A DNA stretch of 37,324 nucleotides from JBBQYA01 sp038209155 (GCA_038209155.1 JBBQYA010000019.1:1-37324); one strand, 5' to 3'; shown: positions 17,273-26,070, counted from the first letter of the stretch. Notes: generated by a model from the letters alone, not told the origin. Made by a program: numbers and translations.

Positions 17273-19288
17273 TTAATTTGAATTGATTTTATTTTTCAAA
17301 TCTAATGCTTTTTTATTCGTTGGATTTTTTGCTAAAATTTGATTTAAATATTTTTTAGAATCTATTTTATTATTACCCATTGCCTTTATATATGCCATAT
17401 TTAAAAGTGCATTTTCATAATCTGGATCAATTTGCAAGGATCTTTTAATTAAACTTTCTGCTTCTGATACTCGATTGGTATTCATGTAAATATATCCTAG
17501 ATTCCCTAAAGCTAAAGCATGTTTTGGATTTTCTTTTATCACAAATTCAAATATTTTTTGTGCTTCATCTATTTTTTTTAATTCTAATGCACAGGCTGCC
17601 AATTTATTATTAAAGTCAAGATTTAAAGGAGCTAATTTAACAGCTTGACGATAAAATATATATGCTTTGTCTGTATTTTGAGACTTACTGAATGCTTCAC
17701 CAACTCGGTATGCATCCCAAGCCTGATTTATTTTTTCAGGATTCTCATTGATCATCCTATCAGAAATTGCATTCGTGTTTCCTCGTAAAAAATTCAAACG
17801 AATAAAATTACTTAGCCAGCCAGTAGAGTTTTCCGGAATTTTTGACAAATATTTAGCACCAGAGTCTAGATAAAATTTTTCTTTACTAAATTTTTCAAAA
17901 TAAGATAAATAAGCCTCAGTAATAGTTTCTATATCGGGTTTTGGATTATTAATAGCAGCTAATCCTACAAACTTTTTAATAGCTGTAGTTTGCTCATTCT
18001 TTAATTTAATTTGAATTCTATGATCATGAACGGTGACATGTGGAATATCTATTGTTCCTGTTTTAGGCATGTGACAAGTCCAACAATTATCATTGCTTAT
18101 TTTTCGTATACTCAATTTCTCTGTGCAATCAGAAATTTTTGTAGTAGCATTTGGACTGTGACAATTTTTGCAAGCATTATTAAAAACATCATTTTTTGTT
18201 GCTTTTACACTTACATGTGGATTATGACAACTTATACAGGTTAATGAACTTACCGTTTCCGTAGTGACTAAACTATTATCATATTTCTTTTTATTGACAT
18301 TTATTTTCCGTTTTGTGCTTTCTACGAAACATTTACTTTGCTGCAATCTATCGGCATGAGATGCCATAATAAACTCATTATCATTACCTTCATACCTAGG
18401 AAGAAATATATTCATGTAATCAGATAAAGGTTTTCCTGGTTTATAATCAAAGAAAGTTTTACCTGGTTTCAAAACTGCATTCCCTTGTAAATGGCATCGT
18501 TGGCATAAATCTATTTGTAAATTATAAGAAAGTTTTTTTGGATTTACAATCGTGTAATCAATATTTTTTGCTGTATCTACTATTATTCCTTTCGACTTTT
18601 CTATTGCATGAATCTGTCCCGGTCCATGACATCTTTCGCAATCTATTCCTTGTAAAACACTCACAAATTTATTTTCTGATCCTTCCACAAAATCGGGGTA
18701 TGCATTGTGGCAACTCATACATTCTAATTCTATTTTTCTGCTGAAACGATTGTTTTCTCCATTTTCAAATCCTGGTGGCAAATCCCATTTTCCCTTTTGT
18801 GTGTAAAACGTTAAAGGCATTTGGGTGAAATATCCATTTTCTTCCATCATATGCGAATTGGTATGTTGACCAGAACCAACAATATAATCCACTTTTTCCA
18901 CTCTACTATAAGTTGTATCTTTTCCTTTCAGACGATATTCTTTAATGTAAAAAGAATCACCAACCCAATAAGGATGGTAATAAAAATCGCTAAATTTATC
19001 ATAAACCACATCATGACCACTAAACTTTGCTGAACTTTTCATTTTGGTAGCGGCACCAAAAGATTTGCCCATTCCAGTTTCTATAAATGTTTTGTAAATA
19101 TCATTATGGCAAGCTCTACAAGTTTGCATTCCCGTATATTTTGCTGTATCAGAATGATTTAAATAGGTATTAGAAACTGGAACTTTTTTCTCCTCCTTTG
19201 TTTTATTACAAAAAACAGAAGAAATGCAAATAATAGCAAACAATAAAAGCAAAGTAAAAATAGAAATTCGTTGTTTGCTTTTAATCAT
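17273..19288 (-). CDS. Seven-heme c-type cytochrome with C-terminal TPR repeats
   Basis: The 671-residue exported protein has an N-terminal hydrophobic signal ending ...SSVFCNK; Cys27 could be lipidated, but the Phe before it makes a poor lipobox. Seven CxxCH heme-attachment motifs are visible: CRACH (57-61), CMSCH (about 190), CERCH (about 218), CQRCH (about 262), CISCH (about 352), CKNCH (about 374) and CWTCH (about 404). The layout resembles cytochrome c-554-like multiheme proteins. From about 505 on, TPR repeats follow (DKAYIFYRQAVKLAP, DEAQKIFEFVIKENP, SEAESLIKRSLQIDP). It should sit in the periplasm or on the envelope and move electrons while binding a partner through the TPRs. The redox partner is unknown. 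The rhodanese gene lies 5 bases upstream. Confidence 0.88.
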   Translation of the reverse strand: MIKSKQRISIFTLLLLFAIICISSVFCNKTKEEKKVPVSNTYLNHSDTAKYTGMQTCRACHNDIYKTFIETGMGKSFGAATKMKSSAKFSGHDVVYDKFSDFYYHPYWVGDSFYIKEYRLKGKDTTYSRVEKVDYIVGSGQHTNSHMMEENGYFTQMPLTFYTQKGKWDLPPGFENGENNRFSRKIELECMSCHNAYPDFVEGSENKFVSVLQGIDCERCHGPGQIHAIEKSKGIIVDTAKNIDYTIVNPKKLSYNLQIDLCQRCHLQGNAVLKPGKTFFDYKPGKPLSDYMNIFLPRYEGNDNEFIMASHADRLQQSKCFVESTKRKINVNKKKYDNSLVTTETVSSLTCISCHNPHVSVKATKNDVFNNACKNCHSPNATTKISDCTEKLSIRKISNDNCWTCHMPKTGTIDIPHVTVHDHRIQIKLKNEQTTAIKKFVGLAAINNPKPDIETITEAYLSYFEKFSKEKFYLDSGAKYLSKIPENSTGWLSNFIRLNFLRGNTNAISDRMINENPEKINQAWDAYRVGEAFSKSQNTDKAYIFYRQAVKLAPLNLDFNNKLAACALELKKIDEAQKIFEFVIKENPKHALALGNLGYIYMNTNRVSEAESLIKRSLQIDPDYENALLNMAYIKAMGNNKIDSKKYLNQILAKNPTNKKALDLKNKINSN

Positions 19289-19293
19289 AAATA

Positions 19294-19590
19294 TTATTCA
19301 GATCGGTTAAAAGCAACTAACCCACCAGTTAAATTTTTAACCTGAGTAAAACCATTTTCAATTAATATAGCTTGAGCGGTAATACTTCGTATTCCATGCT
19401 GGCAAACTACAATTATTTCATCATAAAATAAATCTTCCAAAATATCAGATTCTGGGTTTAAAGATTGTAAAGGCATATTTATTCCTCCAATATTAAAGGT
19501 GGAAAATTCTAAAGGTGTGCGAACATCTAGAATAAAAACTTCCTCATTTTTCAATTTATTCTTTAATTCTTCACTACTTATTTCATTCAT
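19294..19590 (-). CDS. Single-domain rhodanese-like sulfurtransferase
   Basis: This 98-residue protein is one rhodanese domain without a signal peptide, so it is cytosolic. LDVRTPLEF opens the fold, and VVCQHGIRS forms the active loop CxxGxR with the sulfur-carrying cysteine intact. It ends with the NLTGGLVAF helix. It overlaps the upstream T9SS cargo gene by 8 bases and is followed after 5 bases by the multiheme cytochrome, so co-translation is likely. A role in sulfur transfer to the cytochrome's partner pathway is only a guess. Confidence 0.9.
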   Translation of the reverse strand: MNEISSEELKNKLKNEEVFILDVRTPLEFSTFNIGGINMPLQSLNPESDILEDLFYDEIIVVCQHGIRSITAQAILIENGFTQVKNLTGGLVAFNRSE

Positions 19591-21445
19591 TTGAATTCAA
19601 TTTTATAAATTTTGATCTAAAAATTCTACCGCTTTTATCTTTTGCATCAATAAAATAAAGGCCCGATTTAAATTCAGAAACATTTATGTTTTGATTTTCC
19701 AAAGATTCTGTTTGATAAATTAATTGACCATTTAAATTAAATATACTAAGCAATTGAATCTCGTTTTGGTTTGGACTTTCGAAAGTTAAAATTTCACTTA
19801 CAGGATTAGGAAAAACTTTTAATTTTCCAATTTCTGAAATTTCATTTATTCCACTTACCAAATCAGTGCTCTCACTGAAAATTGGTCTAATCATAATTGA
19901 ACCTGGAAAAAGGGTATTATCCCATATGCCTGTGGTGTTTTTGAAAATATATTGGCTATTATCTTTGTTTGCATCAAAACCTATATTCAATTGATCGATC
20001 GAGTTTTGAATCCAGCCGACATAAAAAGTACCGCTTAAAACCACAGGTCTAGCTAAGTCATAACGAACAAAACCATCTAAAGAACCACTATATTGAGGAT
20101 TTTTATTAATGAAAGTATCAATTGGAGGTGAAATTAAATCCTTCCAAATCGCAATACTAAAAGTTCTCTGAGATACGTCTTTATCCAATTGCGTGAAAAA
20201 CATATCTACAGCTCTCAAAGTATCTGGATTATTTAGTTGAAACTGATAGGCGAGTCTTGAACCAGTAGATTCCAACCCATAATTAGCTTCTGCCGAGCCA
20301 TCATCATAAGCATAGTAATTATAAAAATTTTGTTTACGTAAAACGGTGTCATTTTGCGGGTATAAATCTGCACTGTTTTGTAAATCGACTTTTAAATTAA
20401 TTACTTTTCTTAATTCATTATTAAATGGTGGGAGTGGAAAAGTACCATAGGTTTTATTTTGAATACTTAATGGATTTAATAATAATCCTTCACCGGGGTA
20501 AGTAAATAATATATTTCCTGTTTGAGCATCTATTGGAAAATATCGAATGTTGGTTAGCGATTTTGGATCGGTAAAGTTATTTCTAATATCAAATCCAGTT
20601 CCTTTCAAATCAGTAGAATTTACTTGATTCCATGGCATAGATTCATATTTTATCAAAATAGATTCTGGAAAACTGGAGATAGCAATGTCATTTAAATTAT
20701 TTGGATTGCCATCTTTCCGATCTAACTTTACATAATCTAAATGCCAATGGTCATTGTTTCCAGTTCTATTTGCATAATTCATAAACCTGAATTGGAATCC
20801 ATCTTTTAAAAAAGCAGAATCTTTAATCGTAATGTTTACTAAAAGAAAATCGGTATTGTATAAATTTCTGAAATTAGTAAAACTACTGCCTTTAATTTTA
20901 TAAACCCTATTCCATGTATTTGTTATTGGATTTTTAAAATCTACTAAAAAAGAGTCTTTTGCAGCAGGTGAAAAAAAACTTTTTCCTTGGGGTTGAATAT
21001 AAAAGCTCAAATTAATGGAATCCCCGAGCTGGTATTTGCCTAATTTTAAAGGAATCGAAGTAAGAGTATCTGCAATTCCATAAACATTTAATATCCCAAA
21101 TTTATAAGCTTTTCCAAATCCATTTAATCCATCAAAAGTTGCAACACCCAATGATAATGGATTTATCGGAAATCCATTATTGATAAAAACCAATCTATCA
21201 GTCCAGCGATCTTGTGAAGGAAGCACAAAAGAATCAGAAAAATCATCAAAAAATGGAAGGGTATCAGACAGATTTTTTTTTAATGTTGTAGAAAGTTTAA
21301 CAAATTCAACAGCAGAATTATTTTTTAATGGTGTTAATCTTTCTTGAGAAAAAGATAAACTGGAGTAAATTATTAAAATAAGAATAAAAAAGATTGCCCT
21401 TAAAAATAATGGTTGATTCAATTTTAATTGTATAGAATTTAGCAT
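19583..21445 (-). CDS. Large secreted protein with T9SS type-A sorting domain
   Basis: The 620-residue protein has an N-terminal signal (hydrophobic 13-33, ending SLSFSQ). The early segment LPFFDDFSD with GVATFDGLNGFG recurs in a Bacteroidota family of T9SS-exported proteins of unknown role. The middle is beta-rich with no enzyme motif I recognise. Residues about 538-620 (LKVFPNPVSEILTF, IFNLNGQLIYQ, FKSGLYFID) form a type-A sorting domain, so it should cross the outer membrane through T9SS and be surface-bound or released. It heads the gene run rhodanese-cytochrome-mltG-thioesterase-YihY. Confidence 0.85.
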   Translation of the reverse strand: MLNSIQLKLNQPLFLRAIFFILILIIYSSLSFSQERLTPLKNNSAVEFVKLSTTLKKNLSDTLPFFDDFSDSFVLPSQDRWTDRLVFINNGFPINPLSLGVATFDGLNGFGKAYKFGILNVYGIADTLTSIPLKLGKYQLGDSINLSFYIQPQGKSFFSPAAKDSFLVDFKNPITNTWNRVYKIKGSSFTNFRNLYNTDFLLVNITIKDSAFLKDGFQFRFMNYANRTGNNDHWHLDYVKLDRKDGNPNNLNDIAISSFPESILIKYESMPWNQVNSTDLKGTGFDIRNNFTDPKSLTNIRYFPIDAQTGNILFTYPGEGLLLNPLSIQNKTYGTFPLPPFNNELRKVINLKVDLQNSADLYPQNDTVLRKQNFYNYYAYDDGSAEANYGLESTGSRLAYQFQLNNPDTLRAVDMFFTQLDKDVSQRTFSIAIWKDLISPPIDTFINKNPQYSGSLDGFVRYDLARPVVLSGTFYVGWIQNSIDQLNIGFDANKDNSQYIFKNTTGIWDNTLFPGSIMIRPIFSESTDLVSGINEISEIGKLKVFPNPVSEILTFESPNQNEIQLLSIFNLNGQLIYQTESLENQNINVSEFKSGLYFIDAKDKSGRIFRSKFIKLNSNE

Positions 21446-21469
21446 TTACTGGATGGATAAAAATAAATA

Positions 21470-21491
21470 ACGCTTGAGATTCTCCAAGCGT
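21470..21491 (-). terminator. Hairpin between the PASTA gene and the T9SS cargo gene
   Basis: A 7-bp stem ACGCTTG (21470-21476) / CAAGCGT (21485-21491) has an 8-base loop. On the minus strand it is followed by a TTATTTATTTTT tail. It probably ends or attenuates the PASTA transcript 30 bases after its stop, so the downstream genes may have a separate promoter. Confidence 0.6.
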
Positions 21492-21520
21492 ATGATGAAA
21501 TTTTTAAAGAAAAATAAGTT

Positions 21521-22288
21521 TTATTCATTCCCTAAAATAATATTTACAACCGCCCCTTGATCAATAGTAACGACAGAATCTGCTAAAAAGACTGGATTTT
21601 GTTCAAATATAGTAGCGTTGAGGCTATCTGTTGTTCCACTTTTTAAACTCACCGTTCCTAAATTTAATTTTGAACCTTGTAATACAAATACGGCTTCGTC
21701 TAATGTTAAACCAATTAAATTCGGAATAGGAACTTTAGTATCTCCATATCCATCTCCCAAAATTAAATCAATAGTAGATCCCTTACTAACGGATTGACCT
21801 TTTTGAATTTCGTTTCCATCCAGCATTACACCGATTACTGCATCTTTTGCTAAGTTGGGTTTGTAAATTAAATTTCCAATCTCAAATCCGTAGCTTTTAA
21901 GTATTGCGCTAGCTTCTCTAAGTGGGACATCACTCAGATCAGGAAACTTTATTTTAGGTAAAACATTGGAAACTATCATTAAATAAATTCTTCTGTTTTT
22001 TTTCACAATTGAATTGGGCAGCGGGTCTTGTTCTAAAACAATTCCTGGATCTTGATTTACTGCAAAACTCGAATCTATTTCGTACCTAAATCCTGCATTT
22101 TCTAAGGTTTTTATGGCATCCTGTATTTTCATTCCTTTCAATTCTGGTACAGGTACCGTTTCTCCATTTCCGGTATATTGGTTCAAACCAAAGTATAAAA
22201 GTGTGAAAAATGTAATTACAGAAAGAATAGCTATAATTAGATTTTTTCGGAATTGTGGAGATGCCAAAAAGGCAAAAAATTTGATCAT
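21521..22288 (-). CDS. Three-PASTA-domain membrane protein
   Basis: The 255-residue protein has a short cytoplasmic N-terminus, one membrane helix (about 17-37) and three extracytoplasmic PASTA domains (about 46-108, 115-180, 185-253). These are recognised by the repeats VPVPELKGMKIQDAIKTLENAGF, FPDLSDVPLREASAILKSYGF (given here only as landmarks) and VPIPNLIGLTLDEAV. It has no kinase or penicillin-binding domain. PASTA folds bind peptidoglycan fragments, and the divergent neighbour ddl makes the D-Ala-D-Ala of that polymer. In many Bacteroidota a stand-alone PASTA gene adjoins ddl. Its role may be cell-wall sensing or scaffolding. Confidence 0.9.
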   Translation of the reverse strand: MIKFFAFLASPQFRKNLIIAILSVITFFTLLYFGLNQYTGNGETVPVPELKGMKIQDAIKTLENAGFRYEIDSSFAVNQDPGIVLEQDPLPNSIVKKNRRIYLMIVSNVLPKIKFPDLSDVPLREASAILKSYGFEIGNLIYKPNLAKDAVIGVMLDGNEIQKGQSVSKGSTIDLILGDGYGDTKVPIPNLIGLTLDEAVFVLQGSKLNLGTVSLKSGTTDSLNATIFEQNPVFLADSVVTIDQGAVVNIILGNE

Positions 22289-22340
22289 GTATTAAATAGA
22301 GTAAATCAATAGAAATTAAAAAGTAAGACGATGCGAATCT

Positions 22341-22348
22341 CAAAAATA
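22341..22348 (-). promoter_or_regulatory. Possible -7 element for the PASTA gene
   Basis: Read on the minus strand this is TATTTTTG (TAnnTTTG), about 52 bases ahead of the PASTA start and inside the divergent ddl spacer. No TTTG is present at the expected -33 spacing. Confidence 0.3.
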
Positions 22349-22429
22349 GCACAAAATGTAAATTATCTACATAAGAGATAAACCTTTATTTTTATTATTG
22401 CCCTAAGCTTGCAAGCCGAAACATAAATT

Positions 22430-23425
22430 ATGAAAAAAATAGCCCTTATAACTGGAGGTTACACAGGAGAATCTGTAATTTCTTACAAAAGTGCAGCCGT
22501 AATTCTTCAAAACTTAGACAAAACTAAATTTGAAGTTTACACAATTACTATTATTCCAGAAAAATGGTTTTATACAAATGAACAAGGAATAGAATTTTTG
22601 GTAAATAGAAATGATTTTACCCTAACGATAAATAATAAGTTACTAAAGTTTGATGTTGCTCTTATAGCAATTCATGGAAATCCAGGTGAAGATGGAAAAT
22701 TGCAAGGTTATTTTGATATGTGCGGAATCCCTTATACTTCCTGCAATGCTTTGACTTCTGCATTGACAATGAATAAATATTTTACCAAAAAAGTGGTAAA
22801 AGAAATTGAAAATTTACATCTTTCTAAATCAATAAGATTGGTAAAAAATAGAGATTTCAAATTAGAGGAAATTCTTCAAAAACTTCAATTACCATTATTT
22901 ATAAAACCAAATAGTGGGGGCAGTAGCATAGGTATGAGTAAAGTGAAAGTGAAGGAAGAGTTGGAATTTGCTATTCAGAAGGCATTTTTGGAGGATAAAG
23001 AAATTCTAATAGAGGAATTTATTTCTGGTAGAGAGTTTACCGTAGGAATTTACAAAAACCAAAATGAAATCATCGTTTTACCCATAACAGAAATAATTAG
23101 TAGCAAAGAGTTCTTTGATTTTGAAGCTAAGTATACAAAAGGTGTCAGTGAAGAAATTACTCCTGCCAATCTTTCTGAAGAAGTTAGAATTAATGTAGAT
23201 AAAATAGTTAGAGAGGTGTATTTAGAATTAAATTGTTCGGGAATTGTACGAATTGATTTTATACTGAAACAAACTAATAATGATTTTTATTTTATTGAAA
23301 TAAATACAGTTCCAGGGCAATCAGAAAATAGTATAGTGCCGCAGCAGGTACGAGCATCAGGCATAAAAATGAGCGATTTTTATGCTGAATTAATTAATAA
23401 TGCAATTTTAGATTTTGCTAAATAG
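22430..23425 (+). CDS. ddl: D-alanine--D-alanine ligase
   Basis: Ddl joins two D-alanines with ATP to make the peptidoglycan precursor dipeptide. The 331-residue protein has the ATP-grasp layout: N-terminal LITGGYTGE with HGNPGEDGKLQGYFD, the central IKPNSGGSSIGMSKV grasp loop, LIEEFISGREFTVGIY, and the C-terminal IRIDFILKQ region and EINTVPGQSENSIVPQQVRASG metal/phosphate site. It is transcribed away from the PASTA gene across a 141-base spacer. Its 3' end overlaps the convergent thioesterase by 8 bases. Confidence 0.94.
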   Translation: MKKIALITGGYTGESVISYKSAAVILQNLDKTKFEVYTITIIPEKWFYTNEQGIEFLVNRNDFTLTINNKLLKFDVALIAIHGNPGEDGKLQGYFDMCGIPYTSCNALTSALTMNKYFTKKVVKEIENLHLSKSIRLVKNRDFKLEEILQKLQLPLFIKPNSGGSSIGMSKVKVKEELEFAIQKAFLEDKEILIEEFISGREFTVGIYKNQNEIIVLPITEIISSKEFFDFEAKYTKGVSEEITPANLSEEVRINVDKIVREVYLELNCSGIVRIDFILKQTNNDFYFIEINTVPGQSENSIVPQQVRASGIKMSDFYAELINNAILDFAK

Positions 23426-23831
23426 AATACCTTTCGAGTATTTTTTCTGGAATCTGAATAGACCTTCCAGTTTTGGTAGAAACCATTACATAATGAAACT
23501 CACCTGAACTACATAGTTTTGAATTGTTTTTTTTAATAATTTCAAAATAAACTACCACACCGTTTTTCAATACTTCTTTAATTCCAGTTTTTACGATAAA
23601 CCAATCTCCTAAACCTAAAGGTCGCTTATATTCAATCATTGCCTTGCTTACCACCCAGCCATAATCTAGTTTTATAAATTCTTCCATGCTCATTCCATAA
23701 TTTTTTTCCATCTGGTCATATCTGGCAGCCAATACATAATCGAAATATTTACTGTTATGAACGTGTTGATTCATATCTATATCATCTGGACGCACACGCA
23801 TTTCTGTTTCGAAAACGGAATAATTTATCAT
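23418..23831 (-). CDS. Acyl thioesterase, hotdog (4HBT/acyl-ACP thioesterase-like) family
   Basis: The protein is a hotdog-fold thioesterase; RPDDIDMNQHVHNSKYFDYV is the usual active-site segment, with Asp and Asn-His in the D-x-NxHVNN-like motif. I place the start at the ATG at 23831 (137 residues, MINYSVFETEMRV). The longer frame to 23855 begins with TTG and adds only a Phe-rich octapeptide. It differs from the YbgC-type enzyme at 15737-16147, being closer to fatty acyl-ACP thioesterases. It converges on ddl with an 8-base overlap of the coding ends. Confidence 0.85.
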   Translation of the reverse strand: MINYSVFETEMRVRPDDIDMNQHVHNSKYFDYVLAARYDQMEKNYGMSMEEFIKLDYGWVVSKAMIEYKRPLGLGDWFIVKTGIKEVLKNGVVVYFEIIKKNNSKLCSSGEFHYVMVSTKTGRSIQIPEKILERYSI

Positions 23832-24074
23832 AAAAAGGAAAAAAATAAATCGCAAAAACCAAAAAAATGCTTTTTTTTTGGAAAAAATTGATAAGCAAAA
23901 ATAGGTTCTTCAAAATTGGTTTTAAATATTATTTGTTAATAACTGAAAAATTTTAGTAAAAAAATTAGAAAACAAATTATAAACACATTTTTGAACAAAA
24001 TCCTAAGGTGAATAAAATGTGGATAAGTATTATCTCTAGGTTAATTAATTGTTAAGAAATTAATGAAAAAAGTC
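23832..24074. other. AT-rich gene-free spacer upstream of the candidate small RNA
   Basis: No ORF is credible. An exact DnaA-box sequence on the minus strand (TTATCCACA, seen as TGTGGATAA at 24018-24026) is present, but without a cluster of further boxes. The promoter of the minus-strand thioesterase should be here and was not clearly found. Confidence 0.35.
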
Positions 24075-24105
24075 TTTGTTTGTAATGGGATGACTCCTAT
24101 ATTTA
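24075..24105 (+). promoter_or_regulatory. Bacteroidota-type promoter of a candidate small RNA
   Basis: TTTG (24075-24078), a 19-base spacer and TATATTTA (24098-24105) match TTTG/TAnnTTTG except for the last base. No ORF follows; instead a strong terminator ends about 270 bases downstream. Confidence 0.5.
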
Positions 24106-24111
24106 TTCAAC

Positions 24112-24384
24112 AAGTAAGAGATAAAAAACAGCAATAAAAAATTAAAAATCTAAGGTTAAGAGTTCGAAAGAATTAATAAACTATGAAATAAATTTTTGAA
24201 CTGCCGATTAAATTTAATGAGTTCGCTCAAAAAAGCTAGTCAGAATCATGATATAAAATTCGAAAGAATAAATATCCACTGTAATGTTTTCCAACAGTAG
24301 CTTGGCATCCTTCCGAGCCATTGGTTTAGAAACGATGTTAAACGGAAATATAATTCAACCGAATTATATTTCCGTTTTGTTTTA
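24112..24384 (+). ncRNA. Candidate small noncoding RNA
   Basis: The segment between a near-consensus promoter and a 17-bp terminator has no plausible coding frame. It holds small self-complementary pieces: CTGT/ACAG around 24279-24297 and TGGC/GCCA around 24303-24320. A 13-base motif, TTCGAAAGAATAA or a near copy, occurs at 24163 and 24259. It shows no hallmark of RNase P RNA, tmRNA or SRP RNA that I can recognise; 6S RNA cannot be excluded. It could instead be a long phoH leader with an internal terminator. Boundaries are inferred from promoter and terminator only. Confidence 0.4.
24340..24383 (+). terminator. Very strong intrinsic terminator in the gene-free region before phoH
   Basis: A perfect 17-bp stem runs from 24340-24356 to 24361-24377 with loop AACC, and the tail TTTTGTTTT follows. 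It has the longest uninterrupted stem of any hairpin in the window, yet no ORF precedes it. This is the main support for the small RNA. Confidence 0.9.
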
Positions 24385-24387
24385 TAA

Positions 24388-24547
24388 GGGTTTATGGTCA
24401 AATTTTTATAAACCCAATTCTAGCAAAAAAATCTTTTTGATAAACTTTTCCACAAACGATGGAGAATAATTTTTATACAGTATAATTGTTTCCCGATGGG
24501 TAAGGGCAAAAAAGCTCCAACACAACAATCGCTATTGTAAGCAAACT
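24388..24547 (+). other. phoH leader region with a second hairpin
   Basis: An 8-bp stem GGGTTTAT (24388-24395) / ATAAACCC (24408-24415) begins four bases after the small-RNA terminator. The rest of the leader to the phoH ATG at 24548 contains CCCGATGGGTAAGGG, which can form a small CCC/GGG hairpin. I see no known riboswitch consensus. Confidence 0.35.
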
Positions 24548-25900
24548 ATGTTGAAAAATTCCAAAAAATCGGAAAAAAAAGAAAGAAAAATCTTTGTTTT
24601 AGATACCTCCGTAATACTTTACGATCATAACGCCTTCAATAATTTTCAAGAACATGACGTGGCATTACCCATTCAGGTTTTAGAAGAATTAGATAATTAT
24701 AAAGCGGGAAACGAAACTAGAAACTTTGAAGCCCGGAGTTTTATTCGCTATATCGATGATCTTTCTAAAGATGTTCTGATCAGCAATTGGTTTCCGTTAA
24801 AAGGAAATGGAAAAGGCAGTTTTAAAGTAGTTCTGGATGTTCAATTTTTGGAAAATGATGCAGAAAAAATTTTTGGTGACGGAAAATTCGATCATCGAAT
24901 ATTAAATGCTGCTCTGTCTCTCCAACAAGAATATCCAGAAAGAAAAGTAATTCTTGTTTCTAAAGATATTTGTTTGCGTTTAAAAGCAAAAGCTCTAAAT
25001 CTGAATGCAGAGGATTATGAAACAGGAAAAATTAAAGAAATTGAAAAACTTTACACGGGCAAAACAACAATTAGCGATGTTCCAGATAAAGTTTTAGATG
25101 ATTTGTTACAAGATGGTTTTGTAAAACCAGAAAAACTTAAACTTAAAAATGTAAAAAGCAATCATTTTTTTATACTAGAAAATGAATTATATGCTATTCC
25201 TGCATTTTATAATGCAGAAAAAAAAATCATCGAACATGTTCAAGAAACAGGCATTTTTAATATTTTCCCAAGAAACATGGAACAAGCATTTGCAATTCAT
25301 GCACTTCTTGATCCAAATATCAAACTAATTACCATTCAAGGAAATGCAGGAACTGGAAAAACATTATTGGCTTTAGCAGGTGCTTTAGAACAAAGAAAAG
25401 CATTCCGTCAAATTTATATTACCCGACCAATTGTGCCTTTAAGCAATAAAGACATAGGTTTTTTGCCAGGTGATGTAAAATCCAAACTAGATCCTTACAT
25501 GGCTCCACTTTGGGATAATTTAAAATTCATTAAAGATCAATTGTCCGACAAAGACAGAGCCTCCATGAGATTGGACGAAATGGTAGAAACTGAAAAAATA
25601 GCCATAGCACCTTTAGCTTTTATTAGAGGTAGAACCTTGACTAAAATATTTTTTATAGTAGACGAGGCTCAAAATCTTACTCCACATGAAGTGAAAACCA
25701 TTATTTCTAGAGCTGGTGAGGATACAAAAATAGTTTTCACTGGAGATATTTATCAAATAGATACTCCGTATTTAGATTCTCAAAGCAATGGATTGTCTTA
25801 TTTAATTGATAAAGTTAGAGATCATCCGCTTTATGCTCACATTACTTTACAAAAAGGAGAAAGAAGCGAATTAGCTAATCTTGCAAATGATTTATTATAG
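24548..25900 (+). CDS. PIN domain-PhoH ATPase fusion (PhoH2-type)
   Basis: The 450-residue protein joins an N-terminal PIN nuclease domain (about 14-150) to a C-terminal PhoH P-loop ATPase (about 240-450). In the PIN domain FVLDTSVILYD carries the first metal Asp (Asp19), and the Glu of VLEELD and later acidic residues (DHRIL, SKDICLR) complete the site. In the PhoH half GNAGTGKT (about 264-271) is Walker A and FIVDEAQN (about 370) is Walker B, with RPIVPLSNKDIGFLPG and FTGDIYQID as family motifs. Mycobacterial PhoH2 of this build is an RNA helicase and ribonuclease. A regulatory role in RNA decay is therefore likely. It is preceded by the candidate small RNA. Confidence 0.93.
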   Translation: MLKNSKKSEKKERKIFVLDTSVILYDHNAFNNFQEHDVALPIQVLEELDNYKAGNETRNFEARSFIRYIDDLSKDVLISNWFPLKGNGKGSFKVVLDVQFLENDAEKIFGDGKFDHRILNAALSLQQEYPERKVILVSKDICLRLKAKALNLNAEDYETGKIKEIEKLYTGKTTISDVPDKVLDDLLQDGFVKPEKLKLKNVKSNHFFILENELYAIPAFYNAEKKIIEHVQETGIFNIFPRNMEQAFAIHALLDPNIKLITIQGNAGTGKTLLALAGALEQRKAFRQIYITRPIVPLSNKDIGFLPGDVKSKLDPYMAPLWDNLKFIKDQLSDKDRASMRLDEMVETEKIAIAPLAFIRGRTLTKIFFIVDEAQNLTPHEVKTIISRAGEDTKIVFTGDIYQIDTPYLDSQSNGLSYLIDKVRDHPLYAHITLQKGERSELANLANDLL

Positions 25901-26070
25901 GAATAAGATTGATTTAAAGTTTAAAAAACTGAGTACAGAGGTTTTTATCAATTTAATGGAATAAAAAATAAATTATTGAAAATAACTGAAATTAAAACGA
26001 GTTTCGTGATAAAAATGAGATAAAATTTAATGTATAATTGTGTAATTAAACAAAATAATTCTATCATATC

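Noticed and set aside
23832..23855. N-terminal extension of the thioesterase starting at TTG 23855
   Set aside because: The added octapeptide is Phe-rich and outside the conserved fold; ATG at 23831 gives a normal family start.
24018..24454. Possible replication origin from DnaA boxes (TGTGGATAA at 24018, TTTTCCACA at 24446)
   Set aside because: Only two boxes in opposite orientation over 430 bases, no dnaA or dnaN nearby and no cluster; chance is enough to explain them.
24284..24469. 61-codon ORF before phoH
   Set aside because: It runs through the 17-bp terminator hairpin and has no recognisable domain or start context.
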